A stretch of DNA of 64,000 nucleotides, taken from positions 1,170,501 through 1,234,500 of the forward strand of contig CM074760.1 in assembly GCA_037355855.1 (NCBI GenBank), written 5' to 3'. The stretch comes from Pseudo-nitzschia pungens (Eukaryota > Bacillariophyta > Bacillariophyceae > Bacillariales > Bacillariaceae). Of this stretch, positions 54,701 through 64,000 are shown in pieces (position 1 is the first letter of the stretch; each line of letters starts with the position of its first letter). The notes under the pieces were generated by a model that did not search any database, was not told where the DNA came from, and was given only the letters and a program-made list of their open reading frames with translations. The translations under genes were made by a program, and so were the position numbers.

Positions 54701-54885
54701 TGAAGAAAACTGTGATGGGCGTCACAAACTGTCGCAATGTGACCAAGCATGACATGGTTTTGAATGATGCTTTGCCTCGCATGGAGGTTGATCCTGAAAC
54801 CTTCGAAGTAAAGGCTGACGGCGAGGTTCTTTACTGTGAGCCACTCGACAAAATTCCCCTTGCGCAAAAATACTTTTTGTTCTAG
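51776..54885 (+). CDS. URE: Urease, fused gamma-beta-alpha chain; +1 frame break before the active-site Lys
   Basis: Nickel enzyme hydrolysing urea to ammonia and carbamate/CO2. Exons are 51776-52963, 53116-53784 and 53991-54885. Introns are 52964-53115 (GTGAGT...TACAG, 152 nt) and 53785-53990 (GTAAGT...ACAAAG, 206 nt). An Arg/Ser-rich leader of about 80 residues ([20 protein letters not shown]) looks mitochondrial. The gamma part ([20 protein letters not shown]), the beta part ([31 protein letters not shown]) and the alpha part follow in one chain. Alpha motifs are all present: the Ni ligands in [14 protein letters not shown], the carbamylated Lys in [24 protein letters not shown], the active-site flap [19 protein letters not shown] and the C-terminus QKYFLF. 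At 53587-53593 one base must be skipped (GAT G GCA GGC) to read [19 protein letters not shown]; literally read, the frame runs to a premature stop. Corrected length is 916 aa. The accessory genes ureD/F/G are not in the window. Confidence 0.96.
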
Positions 54886-55931
54886 GCTGGGTGCAGGTGC
54901 AAATGTCGCTGTACAAACAATAAGTAACAACCTGACAAAAACGAAAACGAAAGAATTTTTTCAATACAGATAACTAACCATACTTTGAAGAGGACAAATA
55001 GACCAACAGTTTGAACCGAAACTGAATGCGAACCTTGCAGGACTCGACCAACAGCATACTTTTAGGCAAAACTGCCGACGCGATGCAGTCTCATTTTCTA
55101 ATCTTCACGTTTCCATGCCTTGCAAAGAAACGTATTTCAGTCATATCTAACGATGTGATCTACTCATGTTCCGGAAGAGCTTCACACTTTGCTGTATGAA
55201 TTTTAAAAGATAATTTTATCTGAAGTTAAAAATATGGGAATGGAGGTAAGTGTAGAACATTTACAAATTGCAAACTAGTTTGCATGTTCTTTCTAGGAAA
55301 CAGGCAGCTGATAACCTGAAATTATCGTCGCATGCGTCCAAATTATGGTCTAACAGCATGTTGAAAAGGTTACACAAGCAGGGCATCATTCATTGAAAAT
55401 CATGTGTCAGCTCCTCAAAATTTATGCCTAACGCGTAAGATAACGTTGACCCCTTCACCATAAACATTCATGTTCGAGGATAGTGGCTTCTACCATTTAG
55501 AATTTAGAGAATAATTGGCAGGAAGTAGTATTATCCAATTGTGTTTTCAAAAGGGTGGCTGGGCGCTAATTTTTGCTTTCGAGCAGCACTGGTTCGAACA
55601 CTTGCCGGAATGAGGAGTCAGCAATGTAGTAGCACTAAGACTTCTCGTTACTACTACTACTAGTCTACTACTAGTAGTAGGATGTACGAAGTATGTGTCA
55701 TGCAAGTAAGAGCATCTCTCCTATGCGATCAGCAGGCCAAAGCATTATTTGTCCTACGTGTTACTTCGTATTTTTGATGACTCAAAAGGCATGGACACGA
55801 GAGTAACCTCACCATTATTTCGCTTTGATCGTAATTACTTGTAGCACTATGAAATTCCGATCTACTTCGTACTGTAGTACCGGTAGTAGACTTTAGAGGT
55901 AATGACAATAATACTGCGTACGATGGGATAA
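54886..55931. other. Intergenic region
   Basis: About 1 kb after urease. It holds an ACTAGT array at 55650-55680 and TACTTCGTA/GTACGAAGT words at 55680-55880. No gene is seen. Confidence 0.5.
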
Positions 55932-56199
55932 ATGTCTTCGGTTGAGTCATTTTGATGACGATAAAAAATCGCTCAAAAGACAAAAATTCAATTCTGAAAC
56001 ACAATCGTTATCGGCGAACCGTCGAACTGGGACTAAGGAAAAACGTACTGCTGTTGAAACACCTCTGCGAAGGCAATTTACTAGTTCAATGAATAAAACT
56101 TCGTCGGGTACAGCTATGGTATTCAATACCAACAAGAGACCCGTTTTGGAAGGAAATTACGTAACGCATTTGGCGTCCAAAAATATCAATTCGAGATGA
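55932..56199 (+). CDS. Possible small basic protein (88 aa) with a +1 break in a T run
   Basis: The ATG at 55932 opens MSSVESF and stops at once. If one T of the TTTT at 55950-55953 is skipped, it continues as DDDKKSLKRQKFNSETQSLS...NKRPVLEGNYVTHLASKNINSR to a TGA at 56199. The joined sequence looks like a real N-terminus with a nuclear-localisation-like KKSLKRQK, and the downstream frame has no ATG of its own in a good place. There is no known family. It could also be a non-coding stretch that is open by chance. Confidence 0.35.
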
Positions 56200-56509
56200 A
56201 ATCACAGTTGTTTTTATCACAAGAATTCATCTCCGACAATAGTTTTCCCGCGGACCGTAGTTCAAGAATCTTCATTTCACTTTGCCGTGATAAAAGTATC
56301 ATTGGTGTTGTTTTCTTTGCCTTTACGGATTTATTCGTGGCATGCTTTCCATACAATCGAAAACGAGAGATTTCAATTCAATTGCAACATACGAACCAAA
56401 CAATCAATCACTCTGTCCACACATTCAGCATTTGCAACCCCGAAAAGTAATCAGGTGCAAGGTTCAAAAGGCGGAACGGCACACACGGCTATATAGCTTC
56501 CATCGCACC

Positions 56510-57040
56510 ATGGCGCTACGAGATTACATGCAGGATCTGATCCGTGCTCAAAATGTGTCCGAAGTCAACATTGTTCATGACGTATCCGTGTCAACACTGC
56601 CATACAGAATTGGCCAATGCAACGGCATGGACGGTTTCGACCTACATTCTTCAATGTCTTCCTTGTCGTTGGAAGATCTCCAAGATTTCAACCGAAAAGA
56701 TAACACCGGCAGTCTGCATTATTTATCTGCAGAGATTCATGCAGACAGCTGTAGCGATGAGGTCTCTGTCACTGAAAACCGAAGGCAGGGACTTCTATCT
56801 ACGTGCGAAGGTGGCCACGGCGACGAACTGGGCTTAATGCTGGAAGGATTCCGAGAGCGACACCGGCGTTTGAAACAAATCCTTTCTCCGGTAAAGATGT
56901 ATAAGTTGTCTCCAAGGGAGGCAGTGTCTCAAAGCACACCGACCAAATACGAAACCAAACGCGGCAATCAACGCTCCCGGTTGGCCATTCTCGCTACTAC
57001 CTCTGAAATAAGCGGGCTACCGAGTCTGATCGATCTTTAG
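56510..57040 (+). CDS. Small protein of unknown function (176 aa)
   Basis: The ATG at 56510 (CACCATGG context) begins MALRDYMQDLIRAQNVSEVN. The open frame extends upstream to an ATG at 56342, but that extension is less protein-like. A TATATAG lies only 20 bp upstream of 56510, which would fit transcription from nearer the ATG or be coincidental. The protein is hydrophilic, with a Ser-rich acidic middle (SSMSSLSLEDLQDFNRKDN) and a helical segment LMLEGFRERHRRLKQILSPV. There is no TM segment or known domain. It ends SGLPSLIDL. Confidence 0.55.
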   Translation: MALRDYMQDLIRAQNVSEVNIVHDVSVSTLPYRIGQCNGMDGFDLHSSMSSLSLEDLQDFNRKDNTGSLHYLSAEIHADSCSDEVSVTENRRQGLLSTCEGGHGDELGLMLEGFRERHRRLKQILSPVKMYKLSPREAVSQSTPTKYETKRGNQRSRLAILATTSEISGLPSLIDL

Positions 57041-57574
57041 TTCTAAATTCAGGGCGGTAATAAGTACCGGTATGTAAGAGTGGACGGGAAAAAGAACTGG
57101 ATTGGTTCGTTGTCTCTCACCCCGTCGTAACACCCCCCCCCCCCTTGACGTTACATTGAAACTGCCCGCTGAAGGTACAAATGATGGAAACAAAACAGAC
57201 GAAATTCAAACCGCTCGAGTTCACATCATCATCGTTTCATTTTCATACACTATTATATTGATTTTATTGTACATTAGAAGCACACTCACTCACGAGAGAA
57301 TCCTGGGATACCTGGATCGCGCGAAGTACTCAACAGCTATCGATAGCAACATTCTATCAAACACGACCATTTTTTTCGAGAACAAAAATCCTATAGGCAT
57401 TGCCTTGACCGCAACATCGTGTCAGAAACAACGGAAGACCATTTCACGCAGGGGAAGGTGAACTGTCTTGAGAACGAGCCGATTAGTCATAATATACGAC
57501 TTCTAACTAAGTAGTACATTTTCTCGCCAATACACTATTCTCGAGGATTCAGGAGGATTCTGTGTCTTATTTGC
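57041..57574. other. Intergenic spacer between convergent genes
   Basis: It contains a poly-C run of about 13 at 57126-57145. A 119-aa plus-strand frame (57102-57461) with one hydrophobic stretch overlaps it but has no other support. Confidence 0.45.
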
Positions 57575-60500
57575 TCAGCACCAGCTTCGAACGGCATTCA
57601 ACGCCTTCTTATCAAAGAAGGACAACGGCAAAGAACCAGATCTTGGTGATTGCTTGCTGGTAGGGGATCGAAATGTTTCGCTAAGACAACTCGTTTTCGC
57701 AATGGAGACGCCCAACGTCTTTAGCTTTCCTTTCCATTCGTCGTCTTCTTCTAAGAGAGATTCTAAGTTCACAACTGCCTGCAAAATGGATGCCATGATC
57801 TGCTGATTTTGCATCGCTGCATTGAAATCCAGCAAGTGCATGCCCATGTAAGACGTTGGAGGGTTGGTCGATACAGTGGACGATGATTCCTTGGGGGAAG
57901 ACGAACACGATCGCAGCGCATTGTAACACTTAATCACAATCCGGTACAATTCGATGCTTGTGTACCGGTCTGACTCTCGTAGGTCCCAAGCACACACCAA
58001 CAAAGCGGTCAGGAAGGTTCGGAAGGTTTGCACACTCAAATTATTCTTTCTTCGTTTGCTAGTGTTTGATGCCGTACTCGTTGCCGATAGCGACGCCTCT
58101 CGAAATGCCTTCCATCGGGTTGCCTCAAAGCTGCCATCCTTTGGGTCTCGCTCCGAGTGATTGCCCATGTCGGCAACGGCCGACTTCCAGGTCTTCAACA
58201 CCATGTCTGATCGCTTCGCTTTGCCGGCGGCCCGCACTATGGCTCTCCAGGTTCGATCGGTGGGTTCCAGGTCCACAGCAGAGTCTTGAATTTCTTTCAA
58301 AATTTCCTGCGCGCGGTCGATATCACCGGAATTAGCACAGGATCGCAACAGAGTATTATAAGATCCCAGATCCGGAACCACTCCGCTCGCCTGCATTTCT
58401 CTGAACACTAGGGTAACCTGATATAATTCGTTGCTCGCAGCTACAGCAGCGTTTGGGGAGGTTTTCGACTTGTTCGGTTTCGGCATCTTTTGATTCGTCC
58501 TGGTGGTAGCGATCAATGTCGACATCAGCTCGCTGTAAATATCAACTGCTTTCGTGTCATCTTCCCCTTCACTCTTGCTGCCACTATTTTTGGTGTCTCT
58601 GTCTTTCTCTTCGCTCGCACTGTCGTTCTGATTCGGGTTGTTGGAATCCGACAGCGAAGGCCACGGACGATTCGTGGCGATATCAATATCCTCCTCTTCC
58701 TCCTGCTTCAATGATGCGACCCGTTGTGCGTTGAGAATCGGGTCCGCGCGCTTTCGGGAGGAAGAATAGTGATGTTTGGTCCGATGTGACTGTCCCTGTT
58801 GCTCCAATCCGGCCAATCGGCTAGCGTACGTCATTAGACTCGTGTACATGTATTCGCTCGGTTGAAGGTTGCTTGATTTCATGTACCGCAGAACGTCCAG
58901 AGATTCGGCCGTCCTGCCTTGCTTGAGCAACGAGTCCAGAAGACAGCTACAGGTAATGACGTTCGGCTGAACGTTGAATCGTGGCATGGAAACAAAAAAA
59001 AGTTTCAGAGCCGTATCGATCCGGCCCGTTTTCCCGCAAGCATTGATGGCCGCCGTCCAAGCACCCACGGTTTGCTGGTCCATTCTGACTTCGGGAGCAG
59101 GCCCTGGTCGGTCGTGTTTGTTGTTGCTGTTGTTATTGCCACTGACATTGCTTAGGTTCCGTTCCGCCAGTCGTTTCATGCGCTTTTGCATCTGCTCGTC
59201 CCGCAGCATCAATCGCAGGGCCTTGAGCGCCAGGTCGGAGCGGCGGCACCGACCGCAAACGTCGATCAGAGCCGAATACGTCAGGGGACTGGGGGCAATT
59301 TTGTGCTTGGTTTTCATTTCGGTCAGCAGAGAAAACGCTAAAGATGGGTCGTGGGTCCCATAATGCTGTCGGTTGCTGCTGGATTTTCGCGCGACGGTTC
59401 CAATGAGGCTCGTATAGGTGCGGACATCCGGTCGAAGCCGAATTGACAATGCCTGGTCGATTCGGTAAGTGATGTTCGTCCTACCATTACCGCGTCCCCT
59501 CCTTTTGCTCTCACCCTCTAAGACACTCTTCCAGTGCAGGGCCTTTTCGAGTTCACCAGTTTTCTGACACGCGTCCAGCAACGTGTTGTAGGTCACGAGG
59601 TTGGGTGTCAGATAGGGAACATCGATTCCACCCCCAAAGACTACCTCATGGGGAGATGACGAAGCTCCTTTCGTATTGGAATTGTTCCTGCGGTGGATGT
59701 TCCCGTTCGCAGTGGTGGTTTCCTGCTGTAGGACCGGTGCGGTTTGCATTTGCGCCATGAGGTCTTCTGCCGCATCCAAGTCCCCAAGTTTCGCGTAGGT
59801 GTTCATGAGAATATTCGCGGCCTTGACGTCCGGGACGATCAGATTCTGGAGGTCCGAAGCCTTGATCGAGGCATTGTTGTTGGTAGAGGAGTTTGCGGCA
59901 CTGGAAGCTGTGCCCTGTGAAACATAGGAAAAAAAGTCCGCCTGGTTCCTCATGATCTTCCACAGTCGCAGTGCAACCTGGGGTTTCCCCAGTGACACAG
60001 CCCGTGACATGAGTGTCGAGTAGGTCACGAGCGTGGGCGTCGGAACGATGATGGTTGTCTCGGGTTTGGCCTTTCGTTCGGCGTCGCTCGTCGCCGACAG
60101 AGCCATCTGGGTGGCTTTTCGCATCTTGAAGTAGAGTCGTAGTGCTCGCAAGAGATCGCCTCCGTCCCCAAAGGCCGCTAGGGCAAAGTTGCACTCGCGA
60201 ATGTCGGGGAATGATACCGGCGATGGAGAGTTTTGATATATCGGCGGTGGCAAAGACCCCGAAGGCCGAACCAAATTACTGTCGGGTGGCACCGAAGAAT
60301 AAACCCCGCTGTTGCGTCGTCGAATAATCACCGTGTTCTTTCCGGTGGAAGACACGAGTTGTTCGGTGGGTCCGGTTTCACTGCTGGACATATCACCATT
60401 TTGTTCCCTGTGCCCTGATTGTCCGATTGTTTTCTTCGAAACTGTTCTGTTGATGTTGCTGCGTTGCTTTAGATTGTCGAGTGCGATTTGGGTCCTAGTT

Positions 60501-61195
60501 TCGATTCGTACAGCTCGCTGCCACCTCGAATCGGCGGGAGGACTCGTCGACGATGCCGATGCTTTTTTCGCATTTTTGTTCCGGGTATTGAGTCGTTTGT
60601 ATTGGGGATTGTTGTGGTTGTTTCTGTAGCTGGAAGATCTGCTCGCACCCGGCGGTGTCGATGAGGTGGCAAACAATGGCGAAGACGGGAAGGATGATGC
60701 CTGCACAGACCGGATGGAGCAGCCCGCCCTTCTCCGATTCGCATTTGAATTCCACGACAGCGAATGAGCGTGTGGGAAGTTCCGCACAGTAGCGATCGCG
60801 GAGAACACAAAACACGCCGATAAAAAGAGCAACCGCGTTTTCGTCCGTCTTTGGTTTGGATGTGGATGTGAATTTGTTTTTGCTTTTCGATTAGTCCCCC
60901 GATCTGGATCCTCCGAGGAACGCCTCGGCGATGGATGTTGCAATGCATTCACTGCGAGTCGCAGCAGATACGGCGCCGGGTTCTGTAGAATGGTTGTGGT
61001 TGCGGTTGCGGATCCGGATGCGACTGCGGCGCAACCCCACGGATCGGATTCTCCCTTGCGCATTATCGCGGTGAAAGCGATCGATCGAGGGCTCTCAGCA
61101 TCACAAACGCATGTGCGTCTCGCATGGGTCTTCTTTCTTCCGGCACTCACTCCATCTATATGAACGACCCGAGCCTCCCAGAGTGGACGCTTCAT
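57575..61195 (-). CDS. Long pentatricopeptide-repeat (PPR) protein, organelle RNA-binding
   Basis: A single-exon 1206-aa frame from the ATG at 61195. PPR proteins bind organellar RNA and act in its processing, editing or translation. At least eight PPR units are visible between about residues 385 and 1010, for example PTLVTYSTLMSRAVSLGKPQ, PDVKAANILMNTYAKLGDLD, PNLVTYNTLLDACQKTGELE, PSPLTYSALIDVCGRCRRSD, QPNVITCSCLLDSLLKQGRT and PDLGSYNTLLRSCANSGDID. Long low-complexity inserts (Ser/Asn/Lys-rich) separate some units. The N-terminal about 200 residues are basic and disordered. A signal-peptide-like stretch LLFLSACFVFSAIATV lies unusually far in (about 118-135), before VQASSFPSSPLFA, which resembles a diatom plastid-import motif. 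The true start may therefore be further downstream or spliced. No DYW editing or SMR domain is seen at the C-terminus. Confidence 0.88.
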   Translation of the reverse strand: MKRPLWEARVVHIDGVSAGRKKTHARRTCVCDAESPRSIAFTAIMRKGESDPWGCAAVASGSATATTTILQNPAPYLLRLAVNALQHPSPRRSSEDPDRGTNRKAKTNSHPHPNQRRTKTRLLFLSACFVFSAIATVRNFPHAHSLSWNSNANRRRAGCSIRSVQASSFPSSPLFATSSTPPGASRSSSYRNNHNNPQYKRLNTRNKNAKKASASSTSPPADSRWQRAVRIETRTQIALDNLKQRSNINRTVSKKTIGQSGHREQNGDMSSSETGPTEQLVSSTGKNTVIIRRRNSGVYSSVPPDSNLVRPSGSLPPPIYQNSPSPVSFPDIRECNFALAAFGDGGDLLRALRLYFKMRKATQMALSATSDAERKAKPETTIIVPTPTLVTYSTLMSRAVSLGKPQVALRLWKIMRNQADFFSYVSQGTASSAANSSTNNNASIKASDLQNLIVPDVKAANILMNTYAKLGDLDAAEDLMAQMQTAPVLQQETTTANGNIHRRNNSNTKGASSSPHEVVFGGGIDVPYLTPNLVTYNTLLDACQKTGELEKALHWKSVLEGESKRRGRGNGRTNITYRIDQALSIRLRPDVRTYTSLIGTVARKSSSNRQHYGTHDPSLAFSLLTEMKTKHKIAPSPLTYSALIDVCGRCRRSDLALKALRLMLRDEQMQKRMKRLAERNLSNVSGNNNSNNKHDRPGPAPEVRMDQQTVGAWTAAINACGKTGRIDTALKLFFVSMPRFNVQPNVITCSCLLDSLLKQGRTAESLDVLRYMKSSNLQPSEYMYTSLMTYASRLAGLEQQGQSHRTKHHYSSSRKRADPILNAQRVASLKQEEEEDIDIATNRPWPSLSDSNNPNQNDSASEEKDRDTKNSGSKSEGEDDTKAVDIYSELMSTLIATTRTNQKMPKPNKSKTSPNAAVAASNELYQVTLVFREMQASGVVPDLGSYNTLLRSCANSGDIDRAQEILKEIQDSAVDLEPTDRTWRAIVRAAGKAKRSDMVLKTWKSAVADMGNHSERDPKDGSFEATRWKAFREASLSATSTASNTSKRRKNNLSVQTFRTFLTALLVCAWDLRESDRYTSIELYRIVIKCYNALRSCSSSPKESSSTVSTNPPTSYMGMHLLDFNAAMQNQQIMASILQAVVNLESLLEEDDEWKGKLKTLGVSIAKTSCLSETFRSPTSKQSPRSGSLPLSFFDKKALNAVRSWC

Positions 61196-63291
61196 TCGTT
61201 CGCTTTGGGTTTCGCTTCCACCTTCGGGATGGATGAATTCTTTTCAATTGACTGAATCTGTTGGTCGGGTTGTACGGTATAGATCAACAGCGTCGTGTCG
61301 GATGACAAAGAAACGAAACTTGTTCCATCAAAAATCAAAACGTACGTTTTGGACAACGAATGAATCAAGGAATAAGGAATGAATGAATCAATCAAAATCG
61401 ATTTTGTCTCGGATCATCATCCAAAAAAAATCAGGACAAAACATCCTAATTACCGTAGATCACAAACCGAGTCAGTCGGTTCCCCATGCCCATAATGCCT
61501 ACCGGTATGAGTCGTAAGGTTACCATAAACCTTACAAGTAAAGGTTAACTTACCTTGCGAGAATGCTTTGATTGATCGATCTGTCTGTATGTCTATCTGT
61601 CTGTCTGTCCATCTGTCTGTTTGCATGATTAGAGTAAATAATAATATTACGGTCCAATACGATGCAAAATCGATTTTTTTATCGTCGCTTTGTGTTTTGG
61701 TGGTTCGGGTTGCATATTGTCAGTCGTGCGAACGGCATGCCTCTTCCCAAGAAGTAAGATTATGACCACAAGTTCACTGTTAATGATGATTTTGAATGAA
61801 TCGAGTTTTTGCGATGGATTTTCTTCGTTTACTACTAGTAGTAGTAGTACTTCTACTAGTAATACTACTACTACTAGTGAACTACTGCTGTGGCATTACC
61901 GCCACCCATGACATAAAATATAATACCTTCCTGCTCCATACTTCCAAGACAGTGTGGACTGTCGATTGAGTTCTGTTTGACGTCATCGCTGGTGTTAGCC
62001 AGTCTGAGGTGGGGAAAAGTGCATCATGGAAGCTCCGTTTCTTCCCAACAGCAGGAGGAGCAGGCACCAGTCCGAGTGAAATACTACTACTACTAGTAGT
62101 AGTAGTAGTAGTAGAACTAGTAAGAACTGACTCCAAGAGTAGGTGACAGATTGAAGATGCCATAGTGTCTCAGTTTAACTAGTAGTAGCTAGTTGTAGGC
62201 TTACACAAAATACAATTGATGATGGGCAATTGAGGATGGGCAATCGACAATGGAAATGGAATGAACACATCTTAGCACAACAAGAAATGATAGTGTTTTC
62301 TCGTTGTTCTCACCCTCTTTAGCAGTAAGGTTTAACCTTACTAGTACATTTCAAACAACAATTATGGTTTTTTGCTTCGTCCTCTTTTCCTGTTGTCCAC
62401 ATTCGGCGTCGTAAAATTATTATGCTTCTATCAATCAAAAGCATTTCTCAATCAAAAAATATTAATAATAATAGTAGTAAGGTTAAGATTACTACTACTA
62501 GCATGGCGTTTGTTTTATTAGCACGTACGGCAGTATTTGATTGGTGTGGAAGTGTGAGGGGTAGTAGTTGATTGGCTACTAAGAAAGTGTGAAGGGCAAT
62601 TTGCCCGCCAACAAATTTAGAATGCATCATCGGTTGTCGATTGTCAGTTTGCGTGGATTGGAGAATGGAACTGGAATGAAATAATGGATTGGAATGGAAA
62701 AAATTGTGGTGCCCCGCACACGGTGGCGAGTGAGTCGCACGATTCTTTCTTACCTGGTGCACGGACCAGTTAATGCAAGGTAGAAGTGTTGAGCGTAGGC
62801 TCAGTGCAGAGACACTCGTGATTTGATTGAGATTATGCCTGAACGAAACGGTAGACTACGGCCCTACGGTGGTTATGGTGTCAGGTACAAGTTGTACTGT
62901 TACTCGTACGTAGGTAAATTACGTACGAGTACTCTACGAACTTCTCTCCCCTGTCTTTTGATGATGAGAGTCGGAGTGAGTCTGTTCGAGTCGAAGACAT
63001 TCACCGCAACCTTGCTCGTACGCTCCGAGGTTATCGTACGATAACAAGTTGCCATCTTTCTTGCGCCAATAGCCAATATCCACTAAGATTACTCTACTCG
63101 TACAAGATTCATTGTGACTACAAGTAAGATTTACCGTGGGAAGAAAGGCCTCACCAGGAATCGCATTGAACACCGGCTCAAAGTACACGCATCCTTGTAC
63201 GATACTCTGCACAAATCAATTGCTCATTAGAAAACCGTATTCAATACCTACAAATACCTATTCCCAGCTACGAAGTAACACATCGAACACC
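61196..63291. other. Repeat-rich intergenic region
   Basis: About 2.1 kb with no gene called. It contains a TCTG microsatellite, ACTAGT/TAGTAG arrays at 61830-61882 and 62083-62122, and TACGTACGAGTA and GTAAGATT words near 62900-63130. Confidence 0.5.
61577..61622. repeat. (TCTG)n microsatellite
   Basis: Imperfect TCTG/TATG tetranucleotides (CTGTCTGTATGTCTATCTGT and onward), about 45 bp. Confidence 0.8.
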
Positions 63292-64000
63292 ATGAGCGAC
63301 AAAGCTTCTGACGGAACCAAACTGACACCCATCACCGTAATCACGGGATTCCTAGGGGCGGGCAAGACCACCCTGGTGAATTACATTCTCAAAGAACAAA
63401 ACGAATGGAAGATTTGTGTGCTCGAAAACGAATTCGGGGAGGTGTCCATCGACGATGGTCTCGGTACGTTCCAACAAAAACCGTGGTGCGCGCCTGTCGC
63501 CTGTCGTGCGATCGTTGTTGTCGAGGTGGGGAACGCGATGGAAGGGACCGAGTCAAATCTGTTGCATCCAATATCTTGTACAACGGAATGGCACGAACCA
63601 GGCAAGGGATGAAGCAAGGGGAACCTGCAATTGGGGGTTCGCTTCTCGGAGGCAACAGCGGGATTCGAGTAAATATTTGGGCCCAATCGAAGAATCCAAG
63701 AAGCAAGCGAAAATTCGACGAAGCCGAATCGGGGACCGATTGCTTGCGCAAAATTATTGTCGCCGACTGTAATTTTTTCCTTACAAATTTCGCTAACGAT
63801 CGATCATTCTGTTCTGTTTTGCTTGTTGACATTTACATTGACATTGACATTGACATTGACATTGGCATTGGCATTGACATTGACATTGACGGGGTGCTTG
63901 GTTGAATCCTGACTCGTATCCCACTTGCAATCATTCGCAATCTTTTCTCACATGCCCACCATTTCGAACCCTTGCACACTCGACAAACATTGTTGTTCGA
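63292..64000 (+). CDS. G3E-family GTPase, CobW/COG0523-like (first exon; 3' partial)
   Basis: The ATG at 63292 begins MSDKASDGTKLTPITVITGF. The P-loop GFLGAGKTTLVNYIL and the CVLENEFGEVSIDDGL segment identify the COG0523 branch of G3E GTPases, which act as metal-insertion chaperones or zinc-homeostasis proteins. Exon 1 ends at 63463 with phase 1 and donor GTACGT. The metal-binding CxCC motif and C-terminal domain would lie in later exons. I find no acceptor leading into the expected continuation before the window ends, so the first intron is at least 537 nt and contains a GACATT microsatellite. The family also includes UreG and HypB, but the sequence seen fits CobW-type rather than UreG. Confidence 0.85.
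63829..63890. repeat. (GACATT)n microsatellite inside the GTPase intron
   Basis: About ten hexamers of GACATT, with GGCATT variants, within the presumed first intron. On the plus strand they read as Asp-Ile pairs, so the open frame over them is not evidence of coding. Confidence 0.85.

Noticed and set aside
63292..63463. UreG urease accessory protein next to urease
   Set aside because: The P-loop and the LENEFGEVSIDD segment fit COG0523/CobW rather than UreG, and the gene lies 8.4 kb from urease.

Overview
The window looks like nuclear DNA from a diatom, probably a pennate one. This is inferred, not proven. Genes sit singly on both strands, and spliceosomal GT-AG introns of about 80-290 nt interrupt several of them. 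The urease is a single gamma-beta-alpha fusion chain. An LRR protein carries the Pro-Ser-Thr-rich stalk common at diatom cell surfaces. There is a plastid-type DUF4336 protein, a long PPR protein and Golgi-type sugar enzymes. The gaps are filled with short self-complementary words (TACTAGTA, TACTTCGTA, GTAAGGTTAC) that are nearly absent from the genes.

Layout from left to right: a partial LRR surface protein (1-1601, minus); a USP deubiquitinase with a myristoylation-type N-terminus (3891-5901); a Gln-rich nuclear protein with a SUMO-interacting motif and a bromodomain-like region (6277-9184, minus); tRNA-Asn(GTT) (10495-10567); allantoicase (11067-12494, minus); a four-TM protein (14249-15031); a DUF4336 protein (15759-17367, minus); a type II membrane sulfotransferase (18049-19825, minus); a TPR protein (22514-24381); a small Tim chaperone with half the usual cysteines (25069-25461, minus). 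Next come a 23-bp minisatellite, a possible decayed Ulp1-like protease, and GDP-mannose 4,6-dehydratase (28754-30274, minus). A repeat-rich interval of about 4.5 kb follows, with foldback elements, a TRIM-like direct repeat and a decayed coding fragment. The right half holds a Tudor-like membrane protein that is probably extracytoplasmic (34793-36151), a secretory-pathway Cys-containing protein (37702-39379), an unknown Ser/Pro-rich protein (40056-41117, minus), a head-to-head pair of membrane coiled-coil proteins (43536-45323 minus and 46038-50291 plus), urease (51776-54885), two small unknown genes, a long PPR protein (57575-61195, minus) and the first exon of a G3E/CobW GTPase (63292 to the window end).

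Functional links are modest. Allantoicase (allantoate to ureidoglycolate plus urea) and urease (urea to ammonia plus CO2) are two steps of purine-nitrogen recovery, but they lie about 40 kb apart. GDP-mannose dehydratase and the sulfotransferase fit the making of fucosylated, sulfated glycans.

The most unusual pattern is a set of single-base reading-frame breaks. In at least urease and the deubiquitinase, and probably in the DUF4336 and Gln-rich genes, the conserved protein continues after skipping exactly one base. Every break I could resolve is in the +1 direction. Insertion errors in the assembly are the simplest explanation, but this needs read-level checking.
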